From positions 5,635 through 26,459 of the forward strand of contig FLMG01003400.1 in the NCBI GenBank assembly GCA_900088475.1: a stretch of DNA of 20,825 nt. Direction: 5' to 3'. The position numbers and the translations under genes were made by a program. Origin of the DNA: Hyphochytrium catenoides. Lineage: Eukaryota > Sar > Hyphochytriomycetes > Hyphochytriales > Hyphochytriaceae. Numbering within the stretch: the first letter of the stretch is position 1; each line of letters opens with the position of its first letter. The notes beneath the pieces are model-generated. The model did not search any database and was not told the origin of the DNA. It worked only from the letters and a program-made list of their open reading frames with translations. Positions 20,462 to 20,825 of the stretch are shown piece by piece.

Positions 20462-20825
20462 ACCTTCCTCTCTCTCTGAAGAAGTATGCAAGATGCTTCC
20501 CAAGCGGAAAAGAAAGGCAACCGGTTAGCGAAGAAAAGAACGCGGCAAGTGCAGAAGCTGGCAGCTTTAGAACCTCTCAGCCAATTACCTCCTGATTCCG
20601 GTTGCCGGATCCGAGGCAAAGCTATCGTCGTGGAAGCTGTCCATCCTCGCTGCTACCGAGCGAGGACTCTTGAATTGCCCTCAAGGACTAAGGTATGGCC
20701 CCGGACCATCAGGGTCACGATAAGGAAGAGACCAGCACAGCTGCCGTGTGCTCTGCAGGCTGTGCTCGTTAAGTTCCTCTTCCATTCCTAGCCACACTCC
20801 TGAGCTTTCATAGCTTCCAAGGGTC
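20462..20825 (-). promoter_or_regulatory. TAF1 5' region with a possible upstream exon
   Basis: A donor-like AGGAG|GTAATT (exon end 20589) and an acceptor CTTCTTCAG (exon start 20475) would define a 113-base intron just before the TAF1 ATG. The upstream exon carries an ATG at 20644 opening MDSFHDDSFASDPATGIR. This joins in frame to TAF1 only if splicing uses an AG four bases further into the AGAGAG run; otherwise it is a short upstream reading frame. No core promoter was identified before the window ends. Confidence 0.35.

Noticed and set aside
20461-20503. TAF1 start at 20503
   Set aside because: That codon is TTG; the first ATG in this exon is at 20461.
1-20825. CRISPR arrays, insertion sequences, bacterial operons, tRNA or rRNA genes
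   Set aside because: None found; gene structure is plainly eukaryotic with spliceosomal introns.

Overview
This window is nuclear DNA from an intron-rich eukaryote. I infer a unicellular protist or alga. The genes are split by short GT-AG introns of about 60-410 bases with pyrimidine-rich 3' ends. Base composition is balanced, and the proteins are housekeeping families of mitochondria and RNA polymerase II transcription. TAF1 has one bromodomain, as in plants and many protists, not the animal pair. I cannot place the organism more finely from sequence alone. No bacterial, viral, CRISPR or transposon signature was seen. All exon joins were worked out by eye from reading frame, splice sites and phase, so each is a prediction.

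Layout. 1-1050: (AG)n and a long CT-rich tract, no convincing gene. 1058-1490, minus: weak evidence for the last two exons of a small unknown gene. 1966-3884, minus: three-exon mitochondrial family III CoA-transferase (SUGCT type). 3885-4554: spacer holding a strong plus-strand hairpin followed by a T run. 4555-5247, minus: two-exon COA5/PET191 cytochrome c oxidase assembly factor with an unusually long N-terminal extension. 5248-6092: divergent promoter region rich in palindromes, including two inverted CCAAT boxes around a GACGTC core. 6093-10207, plus: twelve-exon gene for a roughly 724-residue protein I do not recognise. 10208-10592: convergent spacer with a palindrome and a poly(A) signal. 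10593-20461, minus: a 25-exon TAF1 gene (TFIID subunit 1), 1632 residues in my model. 20462-20825: TAF1 5' region with a possible further upstream exon.

How the genes relate. COA5 and the unknown gene are divergent and may share a promoter. SUGCT and COA5 lie in tandem on the minus strand and both products should be mitochondrial, but they are separated by 670 bases and nothing suggests an operon. The unknown gene and TAF1 converge on a short AT-rich spacer. I did not find a multi-gene system. The points most worth following are the unidentified protein, the extended COA5, the palindromic divergent promoter, the 4131-4198 hairpin and several splicing oddities in TAF1.
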